A stretch of 64,000 nucleotides of DNA from an uncultured Corynebacterium sp. (GCF_946223165.1 NZ_CAMIBP010000010.1:1-64000), one strand, 5' to 3'. Counted from the first letter of the stretch, positions 19,473 to 28,600 are shown. Numbers and translations: made by a program. The notes: a model not told the origin generated them from the sequence alone.

Positions 19473-20501
19473 CTAGGACAGCGCGAGCTTCCAGGTCGTT
19501 TGATGAAACTTGGGCTGCAATCCAAGTTTCTCGTTGACGGCCAGCATGCGCTCGTTGTTGAGTGCGTTGTAGGTGGTCACACGCTTAAGTGCGGGGTAGC
19601 GGTCCTTGAGCTCGCGGTAGAGCACCTTCTTGATGAGCATGCCCAGGCCGTGGCCGCGGACGCGGCGGTCCACGAAGGTGAATTGCTGGCTGACCAGTTC
19701 GAGGCGATCCGGCTCGAGGGTGGCGCAAGAGTAGGCGGCGATCCCCTCGGAGTCGACCAGTAGTGCATTAGCGATGGACTTGGTCGACTTTGCGTTGAGC
19801 TCATGGAGCTCCTCGATCATGTCGCGCGTCCACGTCTGCGGCTCGAGCTCCTCGGCGGAGGGGACATCCGCCCACCCCTTCTCCATGACGCGGAGGAAGG
19901 ACTCGATGTGTTCCTCGGGCGGCATCCAACCGTCGAAATACACCGATTTGAGGCCCTCTGGGAGGACTGGATCCGTGACTAGTGCGAGGTCGAGTTCGGA
20001 GGCCTGTTCCACGAGGCCCAGTTCGAATCCAGCGTCACGCAGTAGCGTGCAGCGCGGGTCTGTTTCAAGCCCATCGGTGGAGATATTCATCCTTACAAAA
20101 AGGGTGGTGCGTTGACGCGCAGCCATTGCACTGCGCGCTGCGTCGAGCACAACCTCAAAAACTCCGGGAGAGAAGTCGTCCACGTAGGTGAAGACGGCCT
20201 CCGCGGTGTGAGTGTCACTCAGTAGCGGGAAAGAGAGACTGACGAAGCCGCGGAAGCCGAGATCGGTCTCGTCGTCCTGGGCGCGCAGTTCGCCGGGTTG
20301 TTCTGTGCACGCCAGCACGATGTTGTCGTGCTGCGAGGTCGTCCGCATTGAGTTGAGTTCCTCGGAGAGCGAGCGGTTGAAGTCTGCGCTGCCGGAGAGG
20401 ATCCCGTTGAGCGCGTTGTTGGCCTCATTGTTGACTCTGACGGCGCACGAGGGTCGTTCGTTGGTGTCGAGGTGGGGCGGGGCGATGGGGACGACGTGCA
20501 T
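19473..20501 (-). CDS. GNAT-family acetyltransferase, paralogue 1
   Basis: A 342-residue protein with the architecture of tandem-GNAT acyltransferases. The C-terminal part carries the acetyl-CoA binding motif A (RRVRGHGLGMLIKKVLYREL) and motif B (YNALNNERMLAVNEKLGL). The N-terminal half looks like a degenerate second GNAT fold. Substrate unknown; mycothiol-synthase-like proteins share this layout, but there is no direct evidence for that role. The ATG at 20501 is preceded by AGGAG; an extension to 20540 would overlap the upstream gene. Last gene of a minus-strand operon with the next two. Confidence 0.8.
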   Translation of the reverse strand: MHVVPIAPPHLDTNERPSCAVRVNNEANNALNGILSGSADFNRSLSEELNSMRTTSQHDNIVLACTEQPGELRAQDDETDLGFRGFVSLSFPLLSDTHTAEAVFTYVDDFSPGVFEVVLDAARSAMAARQRTTLFVRMNISTDGLETDPRCTLLRDAGFELGLVEQASELDLALVTDPVLPEGLKSVYFDGWMPPEEHIESFLRVMEKGWADVPSAEELEPQTWTRDMIEELHELNAKSTKSIANALLVDSEGIAAYSCATLEPDRLELVSQQFTFVDRRVRGHGLGMLIKKVLYRELKDRYPALKRVTTYNALNNERMLAVNEKLGLQPKFHQTTWKLALS

Positions 20502-20518
20502 GGGTTTCTCCTGATGGG

Positions 20519-21547
20519 TTAGTTGAGCACCAGCTTCCACGATGTCTCGCGGAACTTGGGCTTGAGGCCAAGTTTCTCGTTGACGGCCAGCATGCGCTCG
20601 TTGTTGAGTGCGTTGTAGGTGGTCACACGCTTAAGTGCGGGGTAGCGGTCCTTGAGCTCGCGGTAGAGTACCTGCTTGATGAGCATGCCCAGGCCCTTTC
20701 CACGGGCGCGGCGGTGGACGACGGTGAGCGCCTGTTCGACCACCTCGGGGATGGAGGGGTCGAGGTTGGCGTAGGAGAACGCGACGATGCCCTCGCCGTC
20801 CACGAGCAGTGCGTTGGCCGCGGTGGTGTCTAGGCGGGCATGATGCTCCTGGGCCTCCTCGAGCATCTCGCGGGTCCAAGTGCGCGGCTCGGGCTGGTCG
20901 GTGGCCGGGACGTCGGCCTCGGAGATCTCCATGATGTCCAGGAAGGAGTCGATATGCTCCTCGGGCGGGATGTAGCCCTCGAAATAGATGGGCGTGAGGC
21001 CGGCAGGGACCTCGGGATCCGCGGCGAGCGCGAGGTCGAGTTCGGAGGCTTGCTCTACGAGTCCCAGTTCGAAGCCGGCTCTGCGCAGCAGGTCACAGCG
21101 GGGATCGTCGTCCAGGCCGATGGGGGTGATGTTCATGAATACATGCAGCGTGGTGCGGTTGCGATCGGCCATCGCTGCCTTGAGCCCGTCAAGCAAGGTC
21201 TCGAAGACCTCCGGGGCGAAGTCGTCCACGTAGTTGAAGTGGGCGAAGACCGCGTGGGTTTCCGACTGCAAGGGGAAGGACACGGGGGCGAACCCGCGGA
21301 AGCCGAGGTCCGTCTCGTCATCCTGAGCACGCAGCTCGCCGGGCCGCTCAGTGCAGGCCAGGAGGATGTTTTCGCGCTGGGAGTTGGCGCGCAGCCCGTT
21401 GATGTCCTGCTCAACGGTTACGGAGAAATCGGTCCCGCCTGTGAGGTACTCGTTGAGCGCGTTGTGGGCCTCGGTGTTGACGCGCATGGCCAGAGAGGCC
21501 TGCTCGTTGGTGTCGAGGTGGGGTGGGGCAATGGAGATGATGTGCAT
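20519..21547 (-). CDS. GNAT-family acetyltransferase, paralogue 2
   Basis: A 342-residue tandem paralogue of the downstream gene and identical in length. Both start MH(I/V)(I/V)(S/P)IAPPHLDTNE. Motif A reads RRARGKGLGMLIKQVLYREL. The coding DNA of the C-terminal motif shares a 101-bp block with no mismatch with paralogue 1 (20568-20668 versus 19522-19622), far above the similarity elsewhere. It lies 14 nt after the protease gene and 17 nt before paralogue 1, suggesting one transcript. Confidence 0.8.
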   Translation of the reverse strand: MHIISIAPPHLDTNEQASLAMRVNTEAHNALNEYLTGGTDFSVTVEQDINGLRANSQRENILLACTERPGELRAQDDETDLGFRGFAPVSFPLQSETHAVFAHFNYVDDFAPEVFETLLDGLKAAMADRNRTTLHVFMNITPIGLDDDPRCDLLRRAGFELGLVEQASELDLALAADPEVPAGLTPIYFEGYIPPEEHIDSFLDIMEISEADVPATDQPEPRTWTREMLEEAQEHHARLDTTAANALLVDGEGIVAFSYANLDPSIPEVVEQALTVVHRRARGKGLGMLIKQVLYRELKDRYPALKRVTTYNALNNERMLAVNEKLGLKPKFRETSWKLVLN

Positions 21548-21561
21548 GAAGTACCTGGGTC

Positions 21562-22743
21562 TTAAAGATCGAGGTCGTTGAGGGCGTTAAGAACGCCGAG
21601 GGCGATGAGGTCTTGGGCGTGCCCGGCGGTGACATCGATGGCGCGGGAGCCAGCGTCGATGGCGGCGTCGACATTACCCGAGGCGGCAGCGGACTGGAGC
21701 TGTGCGGCGGATGCGGCGAGATCGGAGTTCGTGGAGGCAATCGCCTTGCCCAGCTCCGCGCGGAAGTCCGGCATGGCCGGACGGTTGAGGCCCTGGGCCT
21801 CGAGCTCTGCCTGCAGATCGTTCTGCTCGTCCTGGATGGTCTTGAACTCAGCGGGTGCCGCGGTGGATTCGGTGAGCTGGAAGCGCTCGTTGACCTGGCC
21901 GTCGGGGATGCCGTAGGCCTGTTCCAAGGCGGCGTCGGCGGGCTGGGTGCGGCCTAGCGGACCCATGCCCATGCTGGTCAGGCCGATGACCTCGCCGGTG
22001 CGGGGATCGTAGTTGATGCCGCCGGAGTCGCCCTGCTTATACGTCAGTCCCCAGGACCACACGCCTTCCTTGGTGCGGAAGAGCTGCACGCCGCACGAAC
22101 GGGCCGTGCGGGAGCCGTCCTTACAGATGGGCTGGCCGGCGTTGTCGACGGCGACATCAAAGGCGCCCAGTGTGCGATAGTCGCGGATGCCGGTGAGCGT
22201 GACGGGGGCAGAGGCGTTGCCGCCCCACTCGTCGCGGGAGGTGGCAAGGCGCGTGGCGGTGACGCCGGGGGCCAGGCGGACGATACCCCAGTCAGGAGAG
22301 TTGAGGGTGTCATTGATCTGCACGGGGATGGGGGCGTCGTCGGCAGCGACGCGGACGTCGCCGACGCGGTCACGGGTGCCCAGGACCTGGAAGCCAGAGG
22401 CGCGGGTGTTGACCAGGATCTCGGGAAGGACGGAGCCTTCGCCTTCGGTATCGGTGACGCAGTGGCCTGCCGTGATCATGATGGGCATGCGGGTGCCATC
22501 GGCGAGCGTCACCGTGCCGGACGGGCCCTGCGAGCAGGACCAGGCGCTGTGCTCCGGGGCGATGTGATAATTCTTACCGTCGATCTCCAGGGTGGTTTCC
22601 GGGTGTTCCGGGATGGCACGGATGGGGGCGCCGGGCGCGGCCAGCGGCGCCAAAGGCGCTGCCTGGGCGGCGGGGCCGGCAAGGCCCCCGGCGAGGGCGA
22701 GAGTGGTGAGAGTAGAACACAGAGCGATGAGTCGACGGATCAT
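21562..22743 (-). CDS. secreted trypsin-like serine protease
   Basis: A 393-residue exported protease of the chymotrypsin fold. A Sec signal peptide covers residues 1-29 (hydrophobic core, cleavage after AQA). The catalytic triad is visible: His94 in TAGHC, Asp151 in SPDWGIV, Ser240 in QGDSGG. Two Cys pairs (70/95 and 207/217) could form disulfides. A C-terminal helical extension of about 110 residues follows the protease domain. Possibly leaderless: TAGGGT lies 8 nt before the ATG. It heads an operon with two GNAT genes. Substrate unknown. Confidence 0.88.
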   Translation of the reverse strand: MIRRLIALCSTLTTLALAGGLAGPAAQAAPLAPLAAPGAPIRAIPEHPETTLEIDGKNYHIAPEHSAWSCSQGPSGTVTLADGTRMPIMITAGHCVTDTEGEGSVLPEILVNTRASGFQVLGTRDRVGDVRVAADDAPIPVQINDTLNSPDWGIVRLAPGVTATRLATSRDEWGGNASAPVTLTGIRDYRTLGAFDVAVDNAGQPICKDGSRTARSCGVQLFRTKEGVWSWGLTYKQGDSGGINYDPRTGEVIGLTSMGMGPLGRTQPADAALEQAYGIPDGQVNERFQLTESTAAPAEFKTIQDEQNDLQAELEAQGLNRPAMPDFRAELGKAIASTNSDLAASAAQLQSAAASGNVDAAIDAGSRAIDVTAGHAQDLIALGVLNALNDLDL

Positions 22744-22803
22744 AGGTTTCTACCCTACGGAATTGCCGGGCGCGGTGGGAGAAAACCTGGCATGCTGGGG
22801 TAC

Positions 22804-23550
22804 ATGACTAATGGAAAGCTGATTCTTCTGCGTCACGGACAGTCCGAATGGAACGAGTCCAACCAGTTCACCGGTTGGGTGGACGTTAACCTCACCGCCA
22901 AAGGTGAGGCCGAAGCCAAGCGCGGCGGCGAGCTGCTCAAAGAGCAAGGCATCCTGCCGGAGGTCGTCTATACCTCCCTGCTGCGCCGCGCCATCCGCAC
23001 CGCCAACATCGCGCTCAACGCCGCGGACCGTCACTGGATCCCGGTCGTGCGCGACTGGCGCCTCAACGAGCGCCACTACGGCGCGCTGCAGGGCCTGAAC
23101 AAGGCCGAGACCAAGGACAAGTACGGTGAGGAGCAGTTCATGGAGTGGCGCCGCTCCTACGGCACCCCGCCCCCGGAGCTTGACGATGCTGCCGAGTACA
23201 GCCAGGCCAACGACGTGCGCTACGCCGACCTCCCGCAGGTCCCGCGCACCGAGTGCCTCAAGGACGTCGTCGCGCGCTTCGTGCCCTACTTCGAAGAGGA
23301 GATCCTCCCGCGCGCCAAGAAGGGCGAGACCGTCCTTATTGCCGCGCACGGCAACTCCCTGCGCGCCCTGGTCAAGCACCTGGACAACATCTCGGATGAG
23401 GATATTGCCGCGCTCAACATCCCGACCGGCATCCCGCTGGTGTACGAGATCACCGAGGACGGCTCCGTCGTCAACCCGGGCGGCACCTACCTCGACCCGG
23501 AGGCCGCCGCTGCCGGCGCCGCCGCCGTGGCCGCACAGGGTGGCAAGTAG
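22804..23550 (+). CDS. gpmA: 2,3-bisphosphoglycerate-dependent phosphoglycerate mutase
   Basis: A 248-residue glycolytic enzyme interconverting 3- and 2-phosphoglycerate. The phosphohistidine motif LRHGQSEWN is at the N-terminus, LNERHYGALQG in the middle, and the second catalytic His in AAHGNSLRAL. Length matches the family. The start at 22804 gives the conserved MTNGKLILLRHGQ opening. CATGCT at 22791-22796 sits 7 nt upstream, so the mRNA may be leaderless. It is divergent from the protease gene. Confidence 0.96.
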   Translation: MTNGKLILLRHGQSEWNESNQFTGWVDVNLTAKGEAEAKRGGELLKEQGILPEVVYTSLLRRAIRTANIALNAADRHWIPVVRDWRLNERHYGALQGLNKAETKDKYGEEQFMEWRRSYGTPPPELDDAAEYSQANDVRYADLPQVPRTECLKDVVARFVPYFEEEILPRAKKGETVLIAAHGNSLRALVKHLDNISDEDIAALNIPTGIPLVYEITEDGSVVNPGGTYLDPEAAAAGAAAVAAQGGK

Positions 23551-23571
23551 CCGCTAGTCCTGCACGAGAGT

Positions 23572-23603
23572 CCCCGCGGGTTTATACTCGCGGGGATTGA
23601 CGT
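23572..23603 (+). promoter_or_regulatory. gpmA terminator hairpin containing the senX3 -10
   Basis: CCCCGCG (23572-23578) pairs with CGCGGGG (23589-23595); the loop contains TATACT (23583-23588), a near-perfect -10 about 15 nt before the senX3 ATG. One element seems to serve as both the end of gpmA and the promoter of senX3. Confidence 0.55.
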
Positions 23604-24848
23604 ATGAATACCGGAATGATTGTGAGCTTCGTGGCCGGCGTGGTGGTGTGCGCGCTGGCCATTCCGCTGTGGCGGTGGTTCAAGGAGCGCTACGAGCGCA
23701 CGCGCGGTGCCAACGGTGAGGACGACAACCGCGTGAACACCATTAGTCAGGTTCTTCACCTCGCGGTCCAGGGCTCTCCCACGGGCGCGCTCGTCGTCGA
23801 CAACCAGGGTGACGTCATCTTGTCCAATCGTTCGGCGCATGAGATGCAACTGGTGCACGATCGCAGCGTCAACCCGGACGTGTGGAAGATCGCGCAAGAG
23901 GTCTTCGAGGACAAGGAGGACCGCACCCTCGACCTCAAGATTGCCAAGCGCCGCACGGGCAACCGCGTGACCCAGGTTCAGGCGGTTCTCAAGCCGCTGT
24001 CGCTCACCGATGATCGCTTCGTCATCGTCTACGGCACGGATGAGTCGGAATCCGTGCGCATGGAGGCCGCCCGCCGCGACTTCGTAGCGAACGTCTCGCA
24101 CGAGCTCAAGACGCCGGTGGGCGGCATCGCCCTGCTGGCGGAGGCGCTCCTGGAGGACCCGGGTGACGCGGAGCACGTTACCTACTTCGGCACCCGCGTG
24201 CAGAAGGAAGCCGCGCGCATGACCAACATGGTCAACGAGCTCATCGCGCTGTCCAAGCTGCAGGGCGCGGAGCGCCTGCCGGAGATGGAGCCGGTTCCAG
24301 TGGACGACATCGTCGACGAGGCCATCTCCCGCAACCAGCTGGGCGCGGACGCGCATGACATTCAGCTCACCCGAGGCGCCTCGTCGGGCCAGCTGGTCAT
24401 GGGGGACAAGGCGCTGCTCGTCACGGCGGTGTCCAACCTCATTTCTAACGCCATCAACTACTCGCCGGATGCCTCCACAGTGTCCATCTCGCAAAAGGTC
24501 GTCGGCGCGGACGGGCGCGACATCGTGCTCATCCGCGTCACCGACCGCGGCGTGGGCATCGCGCCGGAGGACCAGAAGCGCGTCTTCGAACGCTTCTTCC
24601 GCGTGGACAAGGCTCGTTCCCGCCACACCGGCGGCACGGGTCTGGGGCTATCCATCGTCAAGCACGTCGTGGCCAACCACGGCGGCAATATTAAGCTGTG
24701 GTCGCGCCCGGGCACGGGCTCGACGTTCACCATCGAACTGCCTATTTATCATGGACAAAAGCCTGCGGCGTCTGCGCCGAGGTTGGATAATGACACTAGT
24801 GCCGCCACGCGTGCCACGGTGTTACGCAGAAAGGACAAAGCATCATGA
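23604..24848 (+). CDS. senX3: sensor histidine kinase SenX3-like
   Basis: A 414-residue membrane kinase. One N-terminal membrane segment (about 4-22) is followed by a PAS-like domain (about 50-140), a HisKA helix with phosphoacceptor His166 in NVSHELKTP, and an HATPase domain (N box NLISNAINYS, G1 DRGVGI, F box FERFFRVD, G2 TGGTGLGLSIV). It phosphorylates the adjacent RegX3. In mycobacteria the pair senses phosphate limitation; corynebacteria often use PhoRS for that, so the signal here is uncertain. The stop overlaps the regX3 start (ATGA). Confidence 0.92.
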   Translation: MNTGMIVSFVAGVVVCALAIPLWRWFKERYERTRGANGEDDNRVNTISQVLHLAVQGSPTGALVVDNQGDVILSNRSAHEMQLVHDRSVNPDVWKIAQEVFEDKEDRTLDLKIAKRRTGNRVTQVQAVLKPLSLTDDRFVIVYGTDESESVRMEAARRDFVANVSHELKTPVGGIALLAEALLEDPGDAEHVTYFGTRVQKEAARMTNMVNELIALSKLQGAERLPEMEPVPVDDIVDEAISRNQLGADAHDIQLTRGASSGQLVMGDKALLVTAVSNLISNAINYSPDASTVSISQKVVGADGRDIVLIRVTDRGVGIAPEDQKRVFERFFRVDKARSRHTGGTGLGLSIVKHVVANHGGNIKLWSRPGTGSTFTIELPIYHGQKPAASAPRLDNDTSAATRATVLRRKDKAS

Positions 24849-25552
24849 CCACCATTCTCATCGTTGAAGACGAAGAATCGTTGGCCGATCCGCTGGCATT
24901 CCTCCTGCGTAAGGAGGGCTTCGAGGTCGTGGTCGCGAACGACGGCCCCACGGCGCTCACGGAGTTTGGCGCCCATGACATCGACATCGTCCTGCTCGAC
25001 CTCATGCTGCCGGGCATGTCCGGCACCGACGTGTGCAAGGAGCTGCGCGCGCAGTCGTCCGTGCCCATCATCATGGTGACCGCGCGGGACTCCGAGATCG
25101 ATAAGGTCGTCGGCCTCGAGCTGGGGGCGGATGACTACGTCACCAAGCCGTACTCCTCCCGTGAGCTCATCGCCCGCATCCGTGCGGTGCTGCGCCGCGG
25201 CGGCGAGGCGGCATCGGCAGCGTCCGTGGCGGAGGATGACGACTATGACGAGCAGATCCTCGAGGGCGGCCGCGTGCGCATGGACGTCGAGCGCCACACC
25301 GTCTGCGTGGATGGTGAGACCGTCTCCATGCCGCTCAAGGAGTTCGACCTCCTCGAGTACCTGCTGCGCAATTCCGGGCGCGTGCTCACCCGCGGTCAGC
25401 TCATTGACCGCATCTGGGGCGCGGACTACGTGGGCGACACCAAGACGCTGGACGTGCACGTCAAGCGCCTGCGTTCCAAGATTGAGGCGGAGCCTTCCCG
25501 CCCACAGCACCTGGTGACGGTGCGCGGCCTGGGCTACAAGTTCGAGGCTTAA
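24845..25552 (+). CDS. regX3: response regulator RegX3-like (OmpR/PhoB family)
   Basis: A 235-residue regulator: receiver domain (acidic pair EDE at 8-10, phosphoacceptor Asp52 in LLDLMLPG, Thr in VTARD, Lys in YVTKPYS) and a C-terminal winged helix (LKEFDLLEYLL, recognition-helix region ending DVHVKRLRSKI). An acidic linker (AEDDDYDEQ) joins them. It is translationally coupled to senX3 by a 4-nt overlap. DNA targets are not visible in the window. Confidence 0.94.
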   Translation: MTTILIVEDEESLADPLAFLLRKEGFEVVVANDGPTALTEFGAHDIDIVLLDLMLPGMSGTDVCKELRAQSSVPIIMVTARDSEIDKVVGLELGADDYVTKPYSSRELIARIRAVLRRGGEAASAASVAEDDDYDEQILEGGRVRMDVERHTVCVDGETVSMPLKEFDLLEYLLRNSGRVLTRGQLIDRIWGADYVGDTKTLDVHVKRLRSKIEAEPSRPQHLVTVRGLGYKFEA

Positions 25553-25565
25553 CGAGGCTTTAGGT

Positions 25566-26432
25566 TTAGCCGGCCGGGTGTGGGGTCAGCCCCAGCCCGG
25601 CTCTTTTTTCTAGGTGGGCCGCCAGAATGTCGTAAGACGCCTGGCCCATGATGGCAATAAGCTCCGTGCGCTGCGAGACCCACAGCGGTTCCTCCGCGAT
25701 GTGGCACGCCGGATCCCCGGAACAGTACCAGTCGAAGTCCTCGCCGCCGTTGCCCCAGCCGCGACGATCGTATTCGCCGATGGTGGTACGCAGGATTTCG
25801 ACGCCGTCGGGGCGCTCCTCATAATCCTCGTAACGGCGCAGCGGCAGCTGCCAGCACACCTCGGGCTTGACTACGGTGAGCTCCTCGCCCTCCGCCATGG
25901 CCCACTGGTGCAGGGCGCAGCCCGCGCCCGTCGCCCAGCCCGCACGGTTGGCGAAGATGCAGGCGCCGTCCACGACGGGGGTCTTGAGCGCTGGTTCCGG
26001 CTCGCCGTCGTCGCCGTCCAGCTCGTCCCACACGAGCCAGGGCTCGACCTCGTCAGAATCCTCGGGGAAGTCAAACTCCCCCAGCACCTCGGCGCGGCGC
26101 TGCCAGTACATGGCGGGCATGCGGCGGACGGCATCGTACAGCTGGTCGCGGTCGGTCTCATCCGCCATGTAAGCGCCGTGCCCGCAGCAGCCGACGTCGG
26201 GATTTTCGCTGTCGATGCCGTGGCACCGCTCCGTCCCGAATTGGCAGGCGTAGTGCGACTCCAGCCACGTGAGATCCACGGAGAACACGTGCTCCGGGTC
26301 GTCCGGGTCTGTAAATTCCAGCCAGTCACGCGGGAAATCCGGCGCGACCTCGCGGCCGGCGGCAATCGACTTTCCGGCCGGTGAGCTGGCGGGGAAGCCG
26401 AGATTGACGGGGGCGGGTTTCGGGCGATTCAC
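25566..26432 (-). CDS. conserved cysteine-rich protein (Rv0495c-like position)
   Basis: A 288-residue soluble protein with about ten Cys residues, several in short-spaced sets (YACQFGTERCHG, GCCGHG, GACIF...GAGCALH, EVCWQLP, WYCSGDPACH). The pattern suggests metal or Fe-S binding. It lies between regX3 and ppx, the same place as mycobacterial Rv0495c, and is probably its orthologue. Function unknown. The start at 26432 gives MNRPKPAP. Its upstream region is shared with the divergent ppx. Confidence 0.7.
   Translation of the reverse strand: MNRPKPAPVNLGFPASSPAGKSIAAGREVAPDFPRDWLEFTDPDDPEHVFSVDLTWLESHYACQFGTERCHGIDSENPDVGCCGHGAYMADETDRDQLYDAVRRMPAMYWQRRAEVLGEFDFPEDSDEVEPWLVWDELDGDDGEPEPALKTPVVDGACIFANRAGWATGAGCALHQWAMAEGEELTVVKPEVCWQLPLRRYEDYEERPDGVEILRTTIGEYDRRGWGNGGEDFDWYCSGDPACHIAEEPLWVSQRTELIAIMGQASYDILAAHLEKRAGLGLTPHPAG
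25574..25609. terminator. terminator after regX3
   Basis: A CCGGG...CCCGG stem topped by TGGGG-TCAG-CCCCA, then CTCTTTTTT on the plus strand. It overlaps the last codons of the convergent gene at 25566. Confidence 0.8.
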
Positions 26433-26453
26433 ACTAAACCACCGTAGACCTAC

Positions 26454-26465
26454 TACTCTGTATGT
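26454..26465 (+). promoter_or_regulatory. leaderless promoter of ppx
   Basis: TACTCT (26454-26459) ends 6 nt before the GTG start at 26466. Confidence 0.6.
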
Positions 26466-27407
26466 GTGCGATTAGGTGTATTAGATGTGGGAAGTAATAC
26501 CGTCCACCTCGTGGCCGTTGATGCCACGGTGGGCGGTCGCCCGACCCCGATGAGCGACTGGAAGACGCCGCTGCGTCTGGTGGAGCAGACTGACAAAGCT
26601 GGTGCCATCCACGACGAGGGCTTGAAGAAGCTCATTTCCGCAGTCCAGGAAGCCTCCGACCTGGGCACAAAACTCGGTTGCGACGAATTTCTGCCCATCG
26701 CTACCTCCGCGGTGCGTTCGGCGACGAACTCCGAGTATGTGCTCGATGAGGTGGAGAAGCATACCGGCGTGCGCCTGGAGATCCTCTCCGGCAAGGACGA
26801 GGCCCGCCTGACCTTCCTGGCCGTGCGCCGCTGGTACGGCTGGTCCGCCGGCCGCATCACCAACCTCGATATCGGCGGCGGCTCCCTGGAGATGTCCACC
26901 GGCACGGACGAGGAGCCGGACATGGCGTTCTCCCTCGACCTCGGCGCCGGCCGCTTGACCCACAACTGGTTTGAGACGGATCCGCCGTCGAAGAAGGACG
27001 TTAACGCCCTCCGCGACTTCATCGACGCCGAGCTGGCCGAGCCTGCCGAGGCCATGCGGTCCGTCGGTGAGGCCCGCCTGGCGGTGGGCACGTCCAAGAC
27101 CTTCCGTTCCCTGGCTCGCCTCACGGGTGCGGCGCCGTCCTCGGCTGGACCTTTTGTGACGCGTACTCTCACGGCGCCGGGTTTGCGCCAGCTCATTTCG
27201 TTCATCTCCCGCATGACAGCGGCTGACAGAGCGGACCTTGAGGGTGTAAGTTCTACGAGATCCCATCAGATCGTGGCCGGCGCCCTCGTGGCGGAGGCGA
27301 CGATGCGCGCGCTGGGGCTGGAAAAGCTGGAAATCTGCCCGTGGGCCCTGCGTGAGGGCGTGATTCTGCGCCGCTTGGACAAGGGCCTAGATAAGGAAAT
27401 GGTTTAA
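26466..27407 (+). CDS. ppx: Ppx/GppA-family exopolyphosphatase
   Basis: A 313-residue ASKHA-fold phosphatase. Phosphate-binding loop 1 LDVGSNTVHLV opens the protein, a TSAVRSATNS block follows, and loop 2 DIGGGSLEM lies near residue 140. It is short for the family (C-terminal HD domain absent), like the actinobacterial Ppx1/Ppx2 proteins. It probably hydrolyses polyphosphate or pppGpp. The GTG at 26466 gives the canonical N-terminus. It is followed within 4 nt by the next gene. Confidence 0.88.
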   Translation: MRLGVLDVGSNTVHLVAVDATVGGRPTPMSDWKTPLRLVEQTDKAGAIHDEGLKKLISAVQEASDLGTKLGCDEFLPIATSAVRSATNSEYVLDEVEKHTGVRLEILSGKDEARLTFLAVRRWYGWSAGRITNLDIGGGSLEMSTGTDEEPDMAFSLDLGAGRLTHNWFETDPPSKKDVNALRDFIDAELAEPAEAMRSVGEARLAVGTSKTFRSLARLTGAAPSSAGPFVTRTLTAPGLRQLISFISRMTAADRADLEGVSSTRSHQIVAGALVAEATMRALGLEKLEICPWALREGVILRRLDKGLDKEMV

Positions 27408-27410
27408 GGA

Positions 27411-28517
27411 ATGGCTGAAGAGAAGCAATTGACCGTTGCGGAGCTGCTGGCCCGCAACGCGAAGGAGCGCGCCGCCAAGGGCGGCTCCGGCGACTCTGAG
27501 GGCGGGGCCCCGCGCCGCCGGCGCCGCCGCAGCCTCGAGGACGGCGGCGTCTCCGTTGCTGAGCTCACCGGCTCCCTGTCGAAGGTGGAGGCCACCCCGG
27601 CGCAGGCGAAGCACTCCAACGTTGATATCGACGCCACTGCTCCTGTTATTCCCGCCCCCAAGCGTGAGGGCGACGAGGAGACCCAGGCCGCCGCCGCGCA
27701 GATTGCTGCCGATAAGAAGGCGCATGCTGCCGCTGGCGCGGCTGACAAGGCCGAAGCAGAGAAGGCCGAAGCCGACAAGCGCGCGGCCGAGCTGGCCAAG
27801 GCTGAGGAAATCAAGAAGGCGGAGTTCGCCCGCAAGGCGGAGGAAGCCAAGAAGCGCGCTGCGGAGGAGAAGGCGGCTGCGGAGAAGCAGGCTGCTGCCG
27901 ACGCCGAGGCACAACGTGCGCAGGCAGACGAGCCGAAGTCCCCGTCCTCCGACGATACGACCGTCATCAAGAAGGTTGACGACGCCCCGGCGGCCGAGTC
28001 CCCCGAGAAAAACGTCGATAAGAACGCCGATAAGACTGCAGACAAGTCCGACGACGACACCACGGTCATCCCCGCCGTCGGTACCGCGGCTGCTGCTGGT
28101 GCAGTCGGCGCCGCTGGGGCTGCTGCGGTCAAGGGCGGCGACAAGGATGCCGTGGGCAAGGATGCCGACGCTGACGATGCCGCCACCGGCGAGCTGGAGG
28201 CCGTGCAGGCCGACGTCGCCGAGGACGCAGCCATCGCCGAGGATGTCGACGAGGATGAGGAGGGCGCTAAGCTCAACCCCGTCTCCGTCGTGCTGCTGGC
28301 ACTCATCGGCATCGTGCTCGGCGCCATTGTGTTCAAGGGCTTTGAGATTCTCTGGGGCAGCATCAGCCGCCCCGTGGTGATCGTGCTGGCCGTGGCCGTC
28401 ACGGCCATCATGGCGGGCGTCGTCCACGCCCTGCGCACTGAGCGTGACCGCGCCAGCATGCTGCTGGCCGCCATTGTGGGCCTGTTGCTTACCTTTGGCC
28501 CGCTGCTGCTGGTCTAG
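27411..28517 (+). CDS. Ala/Lys/Glu-rich protein with C-terminal membrane domain
   Basis: A 368-residue protein, equivalent by position to mycobacterial Rv0497. Residues 1-100 contain a basic RRRRRR-type patch; about 95-175 is a low-complexity Ala/Lys/Glu coiled-coil stretch; about 285-365 holds three membrane segments (beginning VVLLALIGIVLG, VVIVLAVAVTAIM and LLAAIVGLLLTF). The N-terminal part is probably cytosolic. The start ATG is 3 nt after the ppx stop, implying co-transcription. Function unknown. Confidence 0.8.
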   Translation: MAEEKQLTVAELLARNAKERAAKGGSGDSEGGAPRRRRRRSLEDGGVSVAELTGSLSKVEATPAQAKHSNVDIDATAPVIPAPKREGDEETQAAAAQIAADKKAHAAAGAADKAEAEKAEADKRAAELAKAEEIKKAEFARKAEEAKKRAAEEKAAAEKQAAADAEAQRAQADEPKSPSSDDTTVIKKVDDAPAAESPEKNVDKNADKTADKSDDDTTVIPAVGTAAAAGAVGAAGAAAVKGGDKDAVGKDADADDAATGELEAVQADVAEDAAIAEDVDEDEEGAKLNPVSVVLLALIGIVLGAIVFKGFEILWGSISRPVVIVLAVAVTAIMAGVVHALRTERDRASMLLAAIVGLLLTFGPLLLV

Positions 28518-28538
28518 CCGCTACACAGCGCAGAGTCC

Positions 28539-28570
28539 ATCCCCGTCGGTTATCCGGCGGGGATTGTTCT
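28539..28570 (+). terminator. terminator after the ppx operon
   Basis: An 11-bp stem (28539-28549 with 28554-28564, loop TTAT) followed by TGTTCTGT. Confidence 0.75.
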
Positions 28571-28600
28571 GTCTGCGCCCTGCGGGTGGGGCGCGGGTTG

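Noticed and set aside
27690..27930. Ala/Lys/Glu repeats in the protein after ppx as a separate tandem DNA repeat
   Set aside because: Codons vary and no exact repeat unit exists at the DNA level; it is a coiled-coil type protein segment.
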